Shown one piece after another: positions 1 through 8,409 of a stretch of 64,000 nt of DNA. The stretch comes from Cryobacterium flavum. GTDB taxonomy: Bacteria > Actinomycetota > Actinomycetes > Actinomycetales > Microbacteriaceae. The DNA lies in assembly GCF_900103805.1 (NCBI RefSeq), contig NZ_FNIB01000004.1, positions 186,001-250,000 on the forward strand. Direction: 5' to 3'. The notes under the pieces are model-generated. The model searched no databases. It was given only the letters and a program-made list of their open reading frames with translations, and was not told where the DNA came from. How positions within the stretch are numbered: position 1 is the first letter of the stretch; each line of letters starts with the position of its first letter. The translations under genes were made by a program, and so were the position numbers.

Positions 1-1209
1 ATGCTTCGTTGGCTCACTGCCGGAGAATCTCACGGCCCCGAACTCATCGCCATTGTCGAGGGTTTGCCCGCTGGAATCCCGGTCACCCTTGATTCGATCC
101 GTCTCGATCTGGCGCGCCGCAAGCTCGGCTACGGCCGCGGCGCCCGCATGAAATTTGAAGAGGACGAGCTCACCCTCTCGGGTGGCGTGCGCCACGGCGT
201 CACCCTCGGCGGACCGGTCGCGCTGCGCATCGGCAACTCGGAATGGCCCAAATGGGTCGATGTGATGAGCTCTGCACCGGTAGATCCGGCCACGCTCGCC
301 CGCGGCCGCGGCGCGCCCCTGACCCGACCCCGGCCCGGACATGCTGACCTGGCCGGCATGCAGAAGTACGGCTTCGATGAAGCCCGCCCGGTGCTGGAGC
401 GCGCGAGCGCCCGCGAGACCGCCGCTCGGGTGGCGCTCGGCGCCGTCGCGCGGTCGTTCTTGAACGAGCTAGGAATCCAGCTGGTCAGCCATACCATCGC
501 CATCGGCCCGGTGCGGGTGCCCGACGGCACGCCGCTGCCGCAGCCGGGCGACGTCGATGCCCTCGACGCCGACCCGCTGCGCTGTTTCGACGCCGCGACA
601 TCCGCTTTGATGGTGGCTGAAGTGGATGCCGCGCATCAGGACGGCGACACCCTCGGCGGCGTGGTCGAGGTGCTCGCCTACAACCTTCCCCCCGGCCTCG
701 GCTCCTTCGTGCACTGGGACCGACGCTTGGATTCCCAGCTCGCCGCTGCCCTCATGGGCATTCAGGCGATCAAGGGCGTCGAGGTCGGCGACGGCTTCGA
801 AACCACCCGCCGCCGCGGCTCGGCCGCCCACGACGAACTCGTGCAGGCGGATGGTGCCATTCAGCGCGTTAGCGACAAGGCTGGTGGCACAGAGGGCGGC
901 ATGAGCACCGGCACGGTGCTGCGCGTTCGCGCCGGCATGAAGCCGATCGCCACGATTCCCCGGGCACTGCGAACGGTCGACGTCGCCACGGGCGAACCGG
1001 CACCGGCTCATCATCAACGCTCCGACGTCTGTGCGGTCCCGGCAGCCGGCATTGTCGCCGAGGCCATGGTGGCGCTCGTGCTCGCGAACTCGGTTCTGGA
1101 GAAGTTCGGCGGTGACTCGATCGGCGAGACCCGGCGCAACCTCGAGTCCTACCTGGCCAACATTCCGGCCAACCTGCGCACGGGCGCGTCGAGCGACGCA
1201 ACGCTGTGA
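1..1209 (+). CDS. aroC: Chorismate synthase
   Basis: Converts 5-enolpyruvylshikimate-3-phosphate to chorismate, the last step of the shikimate pathway, using reduced FMN in the cytosol. The 402-residue protein begins [20 protein letters not shown], the classic AroC N-terminus with the invariant GESHG motif, and contains the RPGHADLAG segment and a late [14 protein letters not shown] segment typical of the C-terminal signature. Length is normal for actinobacterial AroC. The window begins exactly on its ATG, so upstream signals cannot be seen. aroK starts 19 bp after its stop and aroB follows, so this is the head of an aroCKB operon. Confidence 0.97.
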   Translation: MLRWLTAGESHGPELIAIVEGLPAGIPVTLDSIRLDLARRKLGYGRGARMKFEEDELTLSGGVRHGVTLGGPVALRIGNSEWPKWVDVMSSAPVDPATLARGRGAPLTRPRPGHADLAGMQKYGFDEARPVLERASARETAARVALGAVARSFLNELGIQLVSHTIAIGPVRVPDGTPLPQPGDVDALDADPLRCFDAATSALMVAEVDAAHQDGDTLGGVVEVLAYNLPPGLGSFVHWDRRLDSQLAAALMGIQAIKGVEVGDGFETTRRRGSAAHDELVQADGAIQRVSDKAGGTEGGMSTGTVLRVRAGMKPIATIPRALRTVDVATGEPAPAHHQRSDVCAVPAAGIVAEAMVALVLANSVLEKFGGDSIGETRRNLESYLANIPANLRTGASSDATL

Positions 1210-1228
1210 CGACTCTTCGGCTGTTTCG

Positions 1229-1750
1229 ATGCTGACCCAGCGCAACTCGTTGCTGCCGATCGTTTTCATCGGGCCGATGGCCGCCGGAAAAACCAAGATC
1301 GGTCGCCGGGTTGCCCGCGGCCTGAACGTACCCTTCATCGACACCGATAAACGCATCGTGGAGAGCTACGGTCCGATTCCGGAGATTTTCGCTCGCGAGG
1401 GCGAAGAGTATTTTCGCATCATCGAGCGTGAAGCTGTGGACTGGGCGCTCGGCGAGCCGGCCATCGTGTCGCTCGGCGGGGGAGCAGTGCTGAACGTCGA
1501 CACCCAGGCGGATCTCGACGACGCGATTGTCGTCTACCTGAGCGTTACCCGTGCTGCCGTGCAGGCACGTCTCGGCGGTAGCAAAAGGCCGCTCCTGACC
1601 GGTGGTATCGCCGACTGGGAACGCATCTACAACCTGCGCCGCCCCACCTATGAGGCCCTCGCGACGATTCACCTGGACACCTCCAACCGACCGATCAGCG
1701 GCATTGCCGACGAAATCGTGAATTGGGTACAAGAAAGAAATGATGAGTGA
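1229..1750 (+). CDS. aroK: Shikimate kinase
   Basis: Phosphorylates shikimate at the 3-hydroxyl with ATP. The 173-aa product shows a P-loop GPMAAGKTKIGRRVA near residues 15-29, the DTDKRIVE segment (shikimate/Mg2+ binding), the GGGAVLN Walker-B-like loop and an R-rich lid SKRPLL. I chose the ATG at 1229 because the reading frame upstream is antisense to nothing known and overlaps the end of aroC in another frame, while the start at 1229 gives the usual kinase length. The P-loop has Ala-Ala-Gly before Lys instead of the commoner GSGKS, as in many actinobacteria. The 3' end overlaps aroB by 11 bp. Confidence 0.95.
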   Translation: MLTQRNSLLPIVFIGPMAAGKTKIGRRVARGLNVPFIDTDKRIVESYGPIPEIFAREGEEYFRIIEREAVDWALGEPAIVSLGGGAVLNVDTQADLDDAIVVYLSVTRAAVQARLGGSKRPLLTGGIADWERIYNLRRPTYEALATIHLDTSNRPISGIADEIVNWVQERNDE

Positions 1751-2849
1751 GATTTCAATGATGACCGAACAGAGCCGCACCACAGTGATCACCGTAACCG
1801 GCGTTGACAGCTATCCGGTCAGTGTGGGGCGTGGCCTCGTCACTACCGTCGCCGATCAGCTGGGCAGCGGCGTCAACAAGGTTCTCATCGTGCACACCTC
1901 CACCGTCGGAGCCCGGGCTGTCGCCCTGCGCGACAACCTGCTCGAGACCTATTCCGAAGTGCTGCTCGCTGAGATTCCCGACGCCGAGGCCGCCAAGCGG
2001 GTCGAGGTCGCCGCGTTCTGCTGGGGCGTCATGGGCCAATCCGACTTCAGCCGCACCGATGCCGTAATCGGCCTCGGCGGCGGCGCCGTCACTGACCTCG
2101 CCGGGTTCGTCGCGGCCACCTGGCTGCGCGGCGTGAAACTCGTTCAGATTCCCACGAGCGTGCTCGGGATGGTCGACGCGGCCGTCGGCGGCAAGAACGG
2201 CATCAACACCGCCGAGGGCAAGAACCTCGTCGGCACCTTCTATGCGCCCGCCGCCGTGCTCTGCGACCTCGACCTGCTCGATGCCCTGCCGAAGAATGAG
2301 ATCCTCGCCGGCTTCGCCGAGATCGTGAAGGCCGGGTTCATTCAGGTTCCCGAGATTCTCGACATCATCGAAGCGGATGTCGACCGCGCCACCGACCCGA
2401 CCACCCCCGAATTTCGCCGCCTGATCGAACTGTCGATCGCCATGAAGGCACGAATCGTGGGGGAGGACTTCAAGGAGGCCGGCCTGCGCGAGATCCTCAA
2501 CTACGGGCACACTCTCGGGCACGCGGTCGAGCACGCCGAACGGTACGGCTGGCGCCACGGTGCTGCCGTCGCGGTCGGCATGATGTTCGCGGCCGAGCTC
2601 GCCGCTCTGAGTGGCCGTCTCTCGGTCGAGATCGTCGACCGGCACCGCAACATCCTCGAATCTCTGACCCTGCCGACCGGCTACCCGGTGGGCCGCTGGC
2701 CCACCCTGCTCGCCACGATGCAGCGCGACAAGAAGACCCGCAGCGGCATGCTGCGCTTTGTCGTGCTCGACGACGTGGGCAAGCCCACCATTCTCGAGGG
2801 CCCCGACGCGTCGCTGCTGTTCAGCGCGTACCAGGCCATAGGTCAGTAG
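1740..2849 (+). CDS. aroB: 3-dehydroquinate synthase
   Basis: Forms 3-dehydroquinate from DAHP, the second step of the shikimate pathway, in an NAD+- and divalent-metal-dependent reaction. The 369-residue protein has the NAD-binding DAVIGLGGGAVTDLAGFVA region, the QIPTSVLGMVDAAVGGKNGIN segment and the metal-ligand histidines in NYGHTLGHAVEH. An ATG at 1740 overlaps aroK; a second ATG pair at 1758-1761 is an alternative start. It is the last gene of the operon before the strand switches to the accessory block; the next gene ends convergently only 8 bp downstream. In many relatives aroQ would follow here, but in this window aroQ is 13.6 kb away. Confidence 0.96.
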   Translation: MMSEISMMTEQSRTTVITVTGVDSYPVSVGRGLVTTVADQLGSGVNKVLIVHTSTVGARAVALRDNLLETYSEVLLAEIPDAEAAKRVEVAAFCWGVMGQSDFSRTDAVIGLGGGAVTDLAGFVAATWLRGVKLVQIPTSVLGMVDAAVGGKNGINTAEGKNLVGTFYAPAAVLCDLDLLDALPKNEILAGFAEIVKAGFIQVPEILDIIEADVDRATDPTTPEFRRLIELSIAMKARIVGEDFKEAGLREILNYGHTLGHAVEHAERYGWRHGAAVAVGMMFAAELAALSGRLSVEIVDRHRNILESLTLPTGYPVGRWPTLLATMQRDKKTRSGMLRFVVLDDVGKPTILEGPDASLLFSAYQAIGQ

Positions 2850-2857
2850 ATACCGCG

Positions 2858-3349
2858 TCAGGCGGGACTGCGGGCCGGGGCGAGCGGGACTGCGGCATCC
2901 GCTTCGACCGTCTCGGCGGAGTCAGCCGGAGCGGCGAATGGGGTCATCGTGGTCATCAGCTTGGAGCGGATGAGAAAGCGCACGCCGCGCGGAGCCTCGG
3001 CACTGAACCCGCTGCCACGGCCCGGCACGACGTCGACGGTGAGGAAGGTGTGGCTCCAATAGTTGAACTGCTCGGCCGACATCCAGAAGTCGAGCGGCTG
3101 AGCGGGCCCACCGGCCGGGGCCAGGTCGAACTGGCCGAGGCGTACGTCCTGGTCGCTGGTGATGAACTCCCCGGCCATGAACAGCATGGGCGAACTGCCG
3201 TCGCAGCATCCGCCGGACTGGTGGAACATGAGCGGACCGTGCTCCTCCCACAGGCTGCGGAGCAGATCGACCGCGACCGGGGTGAGCTCGACGCGGGGGA
3301 CGGTTTCGCCGGCGATCGTGACCGACGCGGTTATCGTAGGTGTCGACAT
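2858..3349 (-). CDS. DUF779 family protein (ALDH-associated)
   Basis: 163-aa protein with the DUF779 hallmarks: HGPLMFHQSGGCCDGSSPM (adjacent cysteines), FITSDQDVRLG and an aromatic FNYWSHTFLTVDVVPGRGSGFS segment. Its biochemical role is unknown; family members are found beside aldehyde dehydrogenases in actinobacteria and proteobacteria, which is what is seen here (ALDH ends 115 bp upstream on the same strand). The tail of about 30 residues rich in Ala/Pro is low complexity. The start ATG has a ribosome site AGAAAGG 8 nt upstream. An intrinsic-terminator-like hairpin separates it from the ALDH gene, so it may be expressed by read-through or at reduced level. Confidence 0.88.
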   Translation of the reverse strand: MSTPTITASVTIAGETVPRVELTPVAVDLLRSLWEEHGPLMFHQSGGCCDGSSPMLFMAGEFITSDQDVRLGQFDLAPAGGPAQPLDFWMSAEQFNYWSHTFLTVDVVPGRGSGFSAEAPRGVRFLIRSKLMTTMTPFAAPADSAETVEADAAVPLAPARSPA

Positions 3350-3377
3350 TGACGGACCTTTCTACAGAAGAAACGAT

Positions 3378-3418
3378 GAAAAAGGGGCTGCCTACGACGT
3401 TACGTCGTTGGCAGCCCC
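3378..3418 (-). terminator. Intrinsic terminator between ALDH and DUF779 genes
   Basis: The sequence 3384-3418 forms a 14-bp stem with one T-T mismatch: GGGGCTGCC and ACGAC arms around a 5-nt loop. On the - strand the stem is followed at once by five T residues (3383-3379), the layout of a Rho-independent terminator for the ALDH transcript. It lies 29 bp before the DUF779 start, so it would limit read-through into that gene. Confidence 0.8.
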
Positions 3419-3464
3419 CGGGCCAGACCTACAGTGAACTCATCCGCTGGTACCGAGGTGCGGT

Positions 3465-4988
3465 TTAGAAGAAGCCGAGCTTGTTCTCTGAGTAGGACAC
3501 CAGCAGATTCTTGGTCTGCTGGTAGTGCCCGAGCGCGAGCTTGTTGTTCTCGCGGCCGATTCCCGAGCTCTTGTAACCGCCGAACGCGGCGCCAGCCGGG
3601 TAGGCGTGATAGTTGTTCACCCAGACACGGCCGGCCTGGATGTCGCGACCCGCCCGGTACGCGACGTTGCCGTTGCGCGACCAGACACCGGCGCCGAGAC
3701 CATAGATGGTGTCGTTGGCGATCGAGATGGCGTCGTCGTAGTCGGTGAAGCTCGTCACGGCGAGCACCGGTCCGAAGATCTCCTCCTGGAACAGACGCAT
3801 CTTGTTGTGGCCCTCGAAGATGGTCGGCTGCACGTAGTAGCCGTCGGTGAGGTCGCCGCCGAGGTCGGCACGTTCGCCGCCGAGGGCGAGCTTGGCACCC
3901 TCCTTGGTGCCGATGTCGATGTAGGAGAGGATCTTCTCGAGCTGGTCGTTGCTGGCCTGCGCGCCCATTTGGGTGTCGGTGTCGAGCGGGTTGCCCTGGA
4001 TGATCTTCTTGGCCCGGGTGACGGCGTCGCCGAGGAAGCTGTCGTAGATCGGCTTCTGCAACAGCGCGCGGCTCGGGGCCGTGCAGACCTCGCCCTGATT
4101 GAAGGCGAAGAGCACGAAGCCTTCCTGCGCCTTGTCGTAGAAGGCGTCCTTCTCCTGTGCTACGTCGCTGAAGAAGATATTCGGGCTCTTGCCGCCTAAC
4201 TCAACGGTCGAGGGGATGATGTTGGCCGACGCGTACTGCAAAATGAGGCGGCCGGTCGTGGTCTCACCGGTGAAGGCGATCTTGCGGATGCGGTTGCTCG
4301 AGGCGAGCGGCTTGCCCGCTTCGAGGCCGAAGCCGTTGACGACGTTGACCACCCCAGGGGGGAGGATATCGCCGATGAGCTCCATCAGCACCAGGATCGA
4401 GACCGGGGTCTGCTCGGCGGGCTTCAGCACGATCGCGTTGCCGGCGGCGAGGGCCGGGGCGAGCTTCCAGACGGCCATCAGAATGGGGAAGTTCCACGGG
4501 ATTATCTGGCCGACGACGCCGAGCGGCTCGTGGAACTGGTACGAGACGGTGTCGCCGTCGAGCTGGGCGTGGTCGCCGTCCTGGGCGCGGATCGCCGAGG
4601 CGAAGTAGCGGAAGTGGTCGGCGGCGAGGGGAATATCGGCGTTGATCGTCTCGCGGACGGCCTTGCCGTTGTCCCAGGTCTCCGCGACGGCGAGCATTTC
4701 GGTGTTGGCGTCGATCAGGTCGGCGATCTTGTTGAGCACGGCAGCGCGCTCGGTGGGGCTGGTCTTGCCCCAGGCCGGTGCGGCCTTGTGGGCGGCGTCG
4801 AGGGCCAGTTCGATGTCTTCAGCGGTGCCGCGAGCGACTTCGGCGAACGGCTTGCCGGTGACGGGGGTGATGTCCTCAAAGTACTGACCCTTGACCGGGG
4901 CGACCCATTCGCCGCCGATCCAGTTCTCGTACCGAGACTTGAAAGTAACTTTGGAGCCGGGTGTTCCTGGGACTGAATAGACGGTCAT
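3465..4988 (-). CDS. NAD(P)-dependent aldehyde dehydrogenase (ExaC/AcoD-like)
   Basis: Oxidises an aldehyde (acetaldehyde-type substrates are usual for this subfamily) to the acid. The 507-aa protein has the Rossmann segment [20 protein letters not shown], the catalytic-base motif VELGGKSPN (Glu near residue 268), the nucleophile Cys in [12 protein letters not shown] (near 307) and the C-terminal [12 protein letters not shown]. The frame stays open upstream to 5363, but the true start is the ATG at 4988 because AGGAG precedes it by 4-5 nt and the N-terminus [20 protein letters not shown] is family-typical. Gene order regulator-ALDH-DUF779 on one strand suggests aldehyde- or alcohol-induced control by the GAF regulator. 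A deletion scar of a paralogue lies just upstream. Confidence 0.93.
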   Translation of the reverse strand: MTVYSVPGTPGSKVTFKSRYENWIGGEWVAPVKGQYFEDITPVTGKPFAEVARGTAEDIELALDAAHKAAPAWGKTSPTERAAVLNKIADLIDANTEMLAVAETWDNGKAVRETINADIPLAADHFRYFASAIRAQDGDHAQLDGDTVSYQFHEPLGVVGQIIPWNFPILMAVWKLAPALAAGNAIVLKPAEQTPVSILVLMELIGDILPPGVVNVVNGFGLEAGKPLASSNRIRKIAFTGETTTGRLILQYASANIIPSTVELGGKSPNIFFSDVAQEKDAFYDKAQEGFVLFAFNQGEVCTAPSRALLQKPIYDSFLGDAVTRAKKIIQGNPLDTDTQMGAQASNDQLEKILSYIDIGTKEGAKLALGGERADLGGDLTDGYYVQPTIFEGHNKMRLFQEEIFGPVLAVTSFTDYDDAISIANDTIYGLGAGVWSRNGNVAYRAGRDIQAGRVWVNNYHAYPAGAAFGGYKSSGIGRENNKLALGHYQQTKNLLVSYSENKLGFF

Positions 4989-5053
4989 GTCACTCCTATT
5001 TCGACGACGATGTCGGTCCGCGTTCTGCGGTGTTTCCAGAGTAGGAGTGCCAA

Positions 5054-5071
5054 CGTTGCAAAAGGTTGCGA
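5054..5071. promoter_or_regulatory. Candidate operator (GTTGC tandem repeat) upstream of ALDH
   Basis: CGTTGC and GTTGCGA half-sites separated by AAAAG, 66 bp before the ALDH start. The same pair with a 6-nt spacer occurs at 5379-5397 upstream of the remnant ALDH copy. No other pair this close was noticed nearby. It may be a binding site for the neighbouring GAF-domain regulator; this is inference. Confidence 0.4.
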
Positions 5072-5116
5072 GGCTTCGACGGTCGCGGCCACACGCAAAC
5101 GCGCGATGAAGCGACC

Positions 5117-5137
5117 AGCGGATGCCCGGCATCCGCT
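5117..5137. repeat. Perfect 10-bp inverted repeat, 1-nt centre
   Basis: AGCGGATGCC at 5117-5126 is exactly mirrored by GGCATCCGCT at 5128-5137. It directly follows the stop codon of the ALDH remnant on the - strand, so it may be its old terminator stem, though no T-run follows. Both arms carry the CGGATGC word that recurs across the window. Confidence 0.7.
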
Positions 5138-5249
5138 CTAGAAGAAGCCCAGCGCGTTCTCGTAGTACGACACGAGCGATCCAGTTCTCGTAGCGTGGCT
5201 TGAAGGTGACGTGGCTTCCGGGTGTTCCGGGCGCTGCGTAAATGGTCAT
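5138..5249 (-). pseudogene. Deletion remnant of a second aldehyde dehydrogenase gene
   Basis: An ATG at 5249, with its own AGGAG site, encodes 24 residues [20 protein letters not shown] plus ENWI, closely matching the start of the adjacent ALDH. One base later, in another frame, codons 5176-5138 read [12 protein letters not shown] then stop, matching the last 12 residues of the same protein ([12 protein letters not shown]). The whole catalytic middle, about 1.4 kb, is gone and the junction is out of frame. The DNA differs at many sites from the intact gene, so this was an older paralogue, not a recent copy. No functional product is expected. Confidence 0.9.
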
Positions 5250-5378
5250 GTGACTCCTTGGGCGATAGCTCTGGCGACTGCATCGTCGACTGCTGTGCGA
5301 CGACCGTGTCAGATGAGGCCGCGTGAACACGTCAGAGTGACGGACCGCGACTCGTGCCTTCAACGCTAAAAGCGAGCG

Positions 5379-5397
5379 CGTTGCGTTACCGTTGCGA
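5379..5397. promoter_or_regulatory. Candidate operator (GTTGC tandem repeat) upstream of ALDH remnant
   Basis: CGTTGC and GTTGCGA half-sites with GTTACC between them, overlapping the stop codon of the regulator gene and about 130 bp before the remnant's ATG. It is nearly identical to the element at 5054-5071 in front of the intact ALDH, which supports common regulation of both former paralogues. Inferred, not demonstrated. Confidence 0.4.
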
Positions 5398-6780
5398 AGT
5401 ATTGCGCAGGGCGCCCAACTCGTCGTCGATGCGCTTCAACCGGGCGACGACCGTGGCGCGTTTGGGGGAGCGGGCCGGCAGCAGCTCCAGGCAGGCACGC
5501 CAGACCTCGGAGTCGTAGGTGGCTTCCTCTGACCGGGCATATTCGAGGAGCAGGTCGACCGAGGCATCGGTCAGCATCGCCTCACGCAGGCGGGCGCTGA
5601 CCTCGGTGCGAATGTCGATGATCCCGGGGGAGAGCGAGTTGGGCAGAACCGGTCCGCGGTAGGCGGCGAGGGCCACCCGGTGGGCGCCGCGTTCCAGGAA
5701 TGCCAGCACCCGTTGGGCGTCCAGCTCCACCGGGAACTGCATCCGGTAGGGACGAGATCCGATGACGACCGGCGGGCTGACCTGCTCCAAGACCTTGCGT
5801 ACCCGCACCATCTCGGCGCGCAGGGTATCGACGCTGTTGTTCTGGCCGCTGCCGGTCTGGTCGCTGAGCAGAAAAGCCAGTCGGTCGGCGGAGAGTCCTT
5901 CGCGGTGCCAGGCGAGCAGGGTGAGAATTTCGGCGTGCCGCGGGCTGACATCGATGGCCATTCCGCCGCTCTCGAGGTGGCCGTAGTCGCTGCCGAGCAC
6001 GCCGAACCCCACGGGCATCAGGTTGCGGCCCGGGGCCGGGAGCAGGGCGATGCTGGAGCGGCGGGGCGCGCGCGCATCCGTTCGGTCGGACGCAATCGTG
6101 CGGTGGCCGTCGAGGCGCTGGATGCGTAGTTCCGCCTCCATGGCGGCGACGGCCGCCTCGACGAGGGGGAGTGTCTGCGGCGCGACCGCCTGGTCGCCGC
6201 CCGTGATGTCGATCACGCCCAGGATCTTGCCGGTGTCCGGGTCGTGAATGGGCACGGCGGTGCAACTCCACGGGTGGGCGAGGGCGTTGAAGTGTTCGGC
6301 CCGCCGAATCTGAATGCCCCGGTCGAGGGCGAGGGCGGTGCCGGGGGCGCTGGTTCCGACCCGTTGCTCCGACCAGTCGGCCCCCTCGACGAACAGCATT
6401 TCCTCGACCTGGCGGCGCAGCACCCGGTCCCCGTCGATCCAGAGCAGTCGGCCGGACTCATCGCCGATCGCCACCAGCAACTCGGCGTCGAGGGCGTGGC
6501 GAATGAGCAGGTTGTGCACGACCGGCAACACCGCGGCAAGCGGATGCTGGTTGCGGAGGTCCCGTAGTTCGACGTCGGTCAGTGCCCGCTCGGGTGCCAC
6601 GCTGCCGGGGTCGAGGCTGAGCGAGAGCGAACGTTGCCAGGAATCCTGCACGAGCTTGCGAACGCCGGTCCGGAAGACCCGGTCTGTGACGGCAGATTCG
6701 TGGGCCCGTTCCAGGGCGACCAGGCTTTCCCGCGCGGGGCCGGAGGGAACCGACGACGTACTCTTCAAGCCGTGTCCCAT
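5386..6780 (-). CDS. GAF-domain transcriptional regulator of the ALDH module
   Basis: 464-aa protein with an N-terminal sigma-54-activator-like sensory part: residues about 25-210 resemble the AcoR/GAF input region ([53 protein letters not shown]). It has no AAA+ domain. The C-terminal half reads like a winged-helix followed by a helical region of SARP/BTAD type ([47 protein letters not shown]). Known relatives sit next to aldehyde dehydrogenase and DUF779 genes. The start ATG has GGAAGGAA upstream. It probably senses an aldehyde, alcohol or related metabolite and controls the downstream ALDH; the ligand cannot be told. Confidence 0.82.
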   Translation of the reverse strand: MGHGLKSTSSVPSGPARESLVALERAHESAVTDRVFRTGVRKLVQDSWQRSLSLSLDPGSVAPERALTDVELRDLRNQHPLAAVLPVVHNLLIRHALDAELLVAIGDESGRLLWIDGDRVLRRQVEEMLFVEGADWSEQRVGTSAPGTALALDRGIQIRRAEHFNALAHPWSCTAVPIHDPDTGKILGVIDITGGDQAVAPQTLPLVEAAVAAMEAELRIQRLDGHRTIASDRTDARAPRRSSIALLPAPGRNLMPVGFGVLGSDYGHLESGGMAIDVSPRHAEILTLLAWHREGLSADRLAFLLSDQTGSGQNNSVDTLRAEMVRVRKVLEQVSPPVVIGSRPYRMQFPVELDAQRVLAFLERGAHRVALAAYRGPVLPNSLSPGIIDIRTEVSARLREAMLTDASVDLLLEYARSEEATYDSEVWRACLELLPARSPKRATVVARLKRIDDELGALRNTSQR

Positions 6781-7010
6781 CAGCGTTCCTTCCGATCAGC
6801 ATTGGTCGGGCGACGAGGCCGCGGCCACCGTAGGAATTTCAGTCTAGGGGTACCGTCCCGGCGATCGGCCAGAGTGCGGGGCATCCTCTCATCATTCGTA
6901 GAGCTTCTGCTGCCCGATGTAGTCACCAAAGTCTTCGTAAAACCGTACAAAAGCCGAACAGTTGCACGAGGAGGCAAAATATTAGCCGAACTTCCGCGGT
7001 TAATCGTTCG

Positions 7011-7461
7011 GTGACCGACCGGAGATACCGCGTCACTAAACTGGCCGCCGAGTTCGACCTGACAACATTCGATTGCGGCGAGCCGGCTTACAACCAGTGG
7101 CTGAGCGAGCATGCCCGCACGGCCGTCGAATCAGGTTCCAGCATGGTCTATCTGCTGCTGGAACGGATGCGCGCTGGCATCGGTGAGCGCGTCGTCCGCT
7201 ACTACGCGATCTGTCCCACCATGGTCGTGCGGTCTGACCTGCCCAGGCCGTTTCAGCGAGGTGTTCTGCGTTGGGCGCCCGCGTGGCTGCTCGCCCAGCA
7301 GGCCATGGACCAGTCCCTTCGCGGGGATGTAACCGGTAAGTGGGGAGCCCAGCTTCTGCGCGAGGCGCTCCGGAGCATCATCGACAGCCCACGACGGTGG
7401 TGGTCAGATAATCGTGGTCGATGCCGACAACGCGGGTCTGGTCCGTTGGTACTCGCGCCAG
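7011..7461 (+). pseudogene. Truncated, frameshifted GNAT acetyltransferase (TacT-like toxin)
   Basis: GTG start at 7011. The product begins MTDRRYRVTKLAAEFDLTTF and continues DCGEPAYNQWLSEHA, then YYAICPTMVVRSDLPRPF and AQQAMDQSLRG, matching GNAT toxins of TacAT-type toxin-antitoxin pairs. After LREALRSIID (about 7386) one base is missing: the +1 frame continues HDGGGQIIVVDADNAGLVRW, the normal GNAT continuation. About 25 residues before the expected end the gene stops at 7456-7461, where it is fused to Tn3 transposase DNA. The open frame runs on to 7517 with antisense transposase sequence. A frame ending at 7014 overlaps the start by GTGA, as antitoxin-toxin pairs do, but I see no clear antitoxin in it. 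Confidence 0.78.
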
Positions 7462-8384
7462 GCACGGCCCAGCGGGGTTGGCCGGCCGCCTCCTTGCAAG
7501 ACACGAAGAAGCTCTGACGCTTGCACTGTGCCTGTGGCCAGGCTTCCCGCGACACGCAGCAGATCATCCCAGTGGGTGGTGATCAGGTCGGTGTTGATCT
7601 GATTTCGGGCAGGGCCATTCAAGGGACCGTAGTTCGCAGTTCGGTCGGTGCGCCAGAAGCGGGCCGAACCGATGTCGGCAAGGAGCGGGCTGAATTGGTA
7701 TCCGAGGAGACGGAAGAGGCCGAACTCTTGGTCGGAGTAGCCGGCAGTGTCGGTCATCAACTCGGTGGGTTGGAGCGTTGTTTGCTGCTCGAGGAGACCG
7801 TCGAGGACGTAGAGCCTGTCGCGGGGCGTACCGGGGACGACGATGGCGTGGAAGCCGGCAAATTGTTCGGAGACGAAGTTGAGGAGGTGATTCCTCTGCC
7901 GGCGCCGAAATATCGAGGGTTGGACCCGGCGTTGAGGGTTCGGACGGGGACGACAAACCGGAGCCCGTCGGCTGAGGCAACGTCCCCAGTACCCCGAGCC
8001 TTGGCAAGCGGTACCCGGCTTTGTGCGTCCACGAACCGGGCGTGCAACATCGTCTCGAGCCCGTTACCCGGCCAAGCGTTGCGGCACTGAACCGCGCCCG
8101 ATTGTCCTGGGCAGATCAGAACTACATCCGAAGCGACACGTTCACCGCGTTCACCGCGGTCAACGCCTCAGCGAGCAGAACGGCGCAGATGCTCACATCA
8201 AGATCATCGGCACGTGCTCGCCTTCAGAGCTGTGGGTAAATTCGGTGAGGAAACTGGATCAGCCGGCGACGTCGAGGAGTAGTTCGGGCAGATCTATGCG
8301 AGGCAGACGTTCTTGGATGAGGGTGTGAAGTGTTGTCAGGCTGGGTGGTTCGTCGAGCTTGTCGAGCGCAGTCAAAATGGGGCG
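7457..8384 (-). pseudogene. Decayed Tn3-family transposase fragment
   Basis: Successive - strand segments match the DDE region of Tn3 TnpA: LPRIDLPELLLDV (near 8265), stop, FLTEFTHSSEGE, frame change, ARADDLDVSICAVLLAEA (to 8164), an inverted block (8043-8163), ARFVDAQSRVPLAKARGTGD, ASADGLRFVVPVRTLNAG, frame change near 7889, ELMTDTAGYSDQEFGLFRLL and LLRVLQGGGRPTPLGRA. At least three frameshifts, one in-frame stop and both ends missing make it inactive. The 3' edge is joined to a truncated GNAT gene; the 5' edge lies just beyond the TetR stop. No Tn3 terminal repeats or resolvase are visible. Confidence 0.88.
8043..8163 (+). other. 121-bp inverted segment inside the Tn3 remnant
   Basis: On the + strand this block encodes, apart from one missing base near 8053, the transposase stretch CNIGLEP then VTRPSVAALNRARLSW, ADQNYIRSDTFTA, while the DNA on both sides encodes TnpA on the - strand. 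Flipping it joins LLAEA to CNI at 8164 and TAVN to ARFVDAQ at 8042, giving the normal order. GGCG (8039-8042) and CGCC (8164-8167) border it exactly. A 9-bp tandem duplication (TTCACCGCG twice) sits near its right end. Confidence 0.8.
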
Positions 8385-8409
8385 GTCTCGCCGCCCGTAG
8401 ACACCGTCT

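Noticed and set aside
5138-5363. ALDH frame extended upstream to 5363
   Set aside because: The extra 125 residues are out-of-family and run through the paralogue scar; the AGGAG site and N-terminus fix the start at 4988.
6634-7014. 126-aa frame ending in GTGA overlap with the GNAT gene, as a possible antitoxin
   Set aside because: Most of it is antisense to the GAF regulator and its end does not show a ribbon-helix-helix pattern; kept only as a remark.
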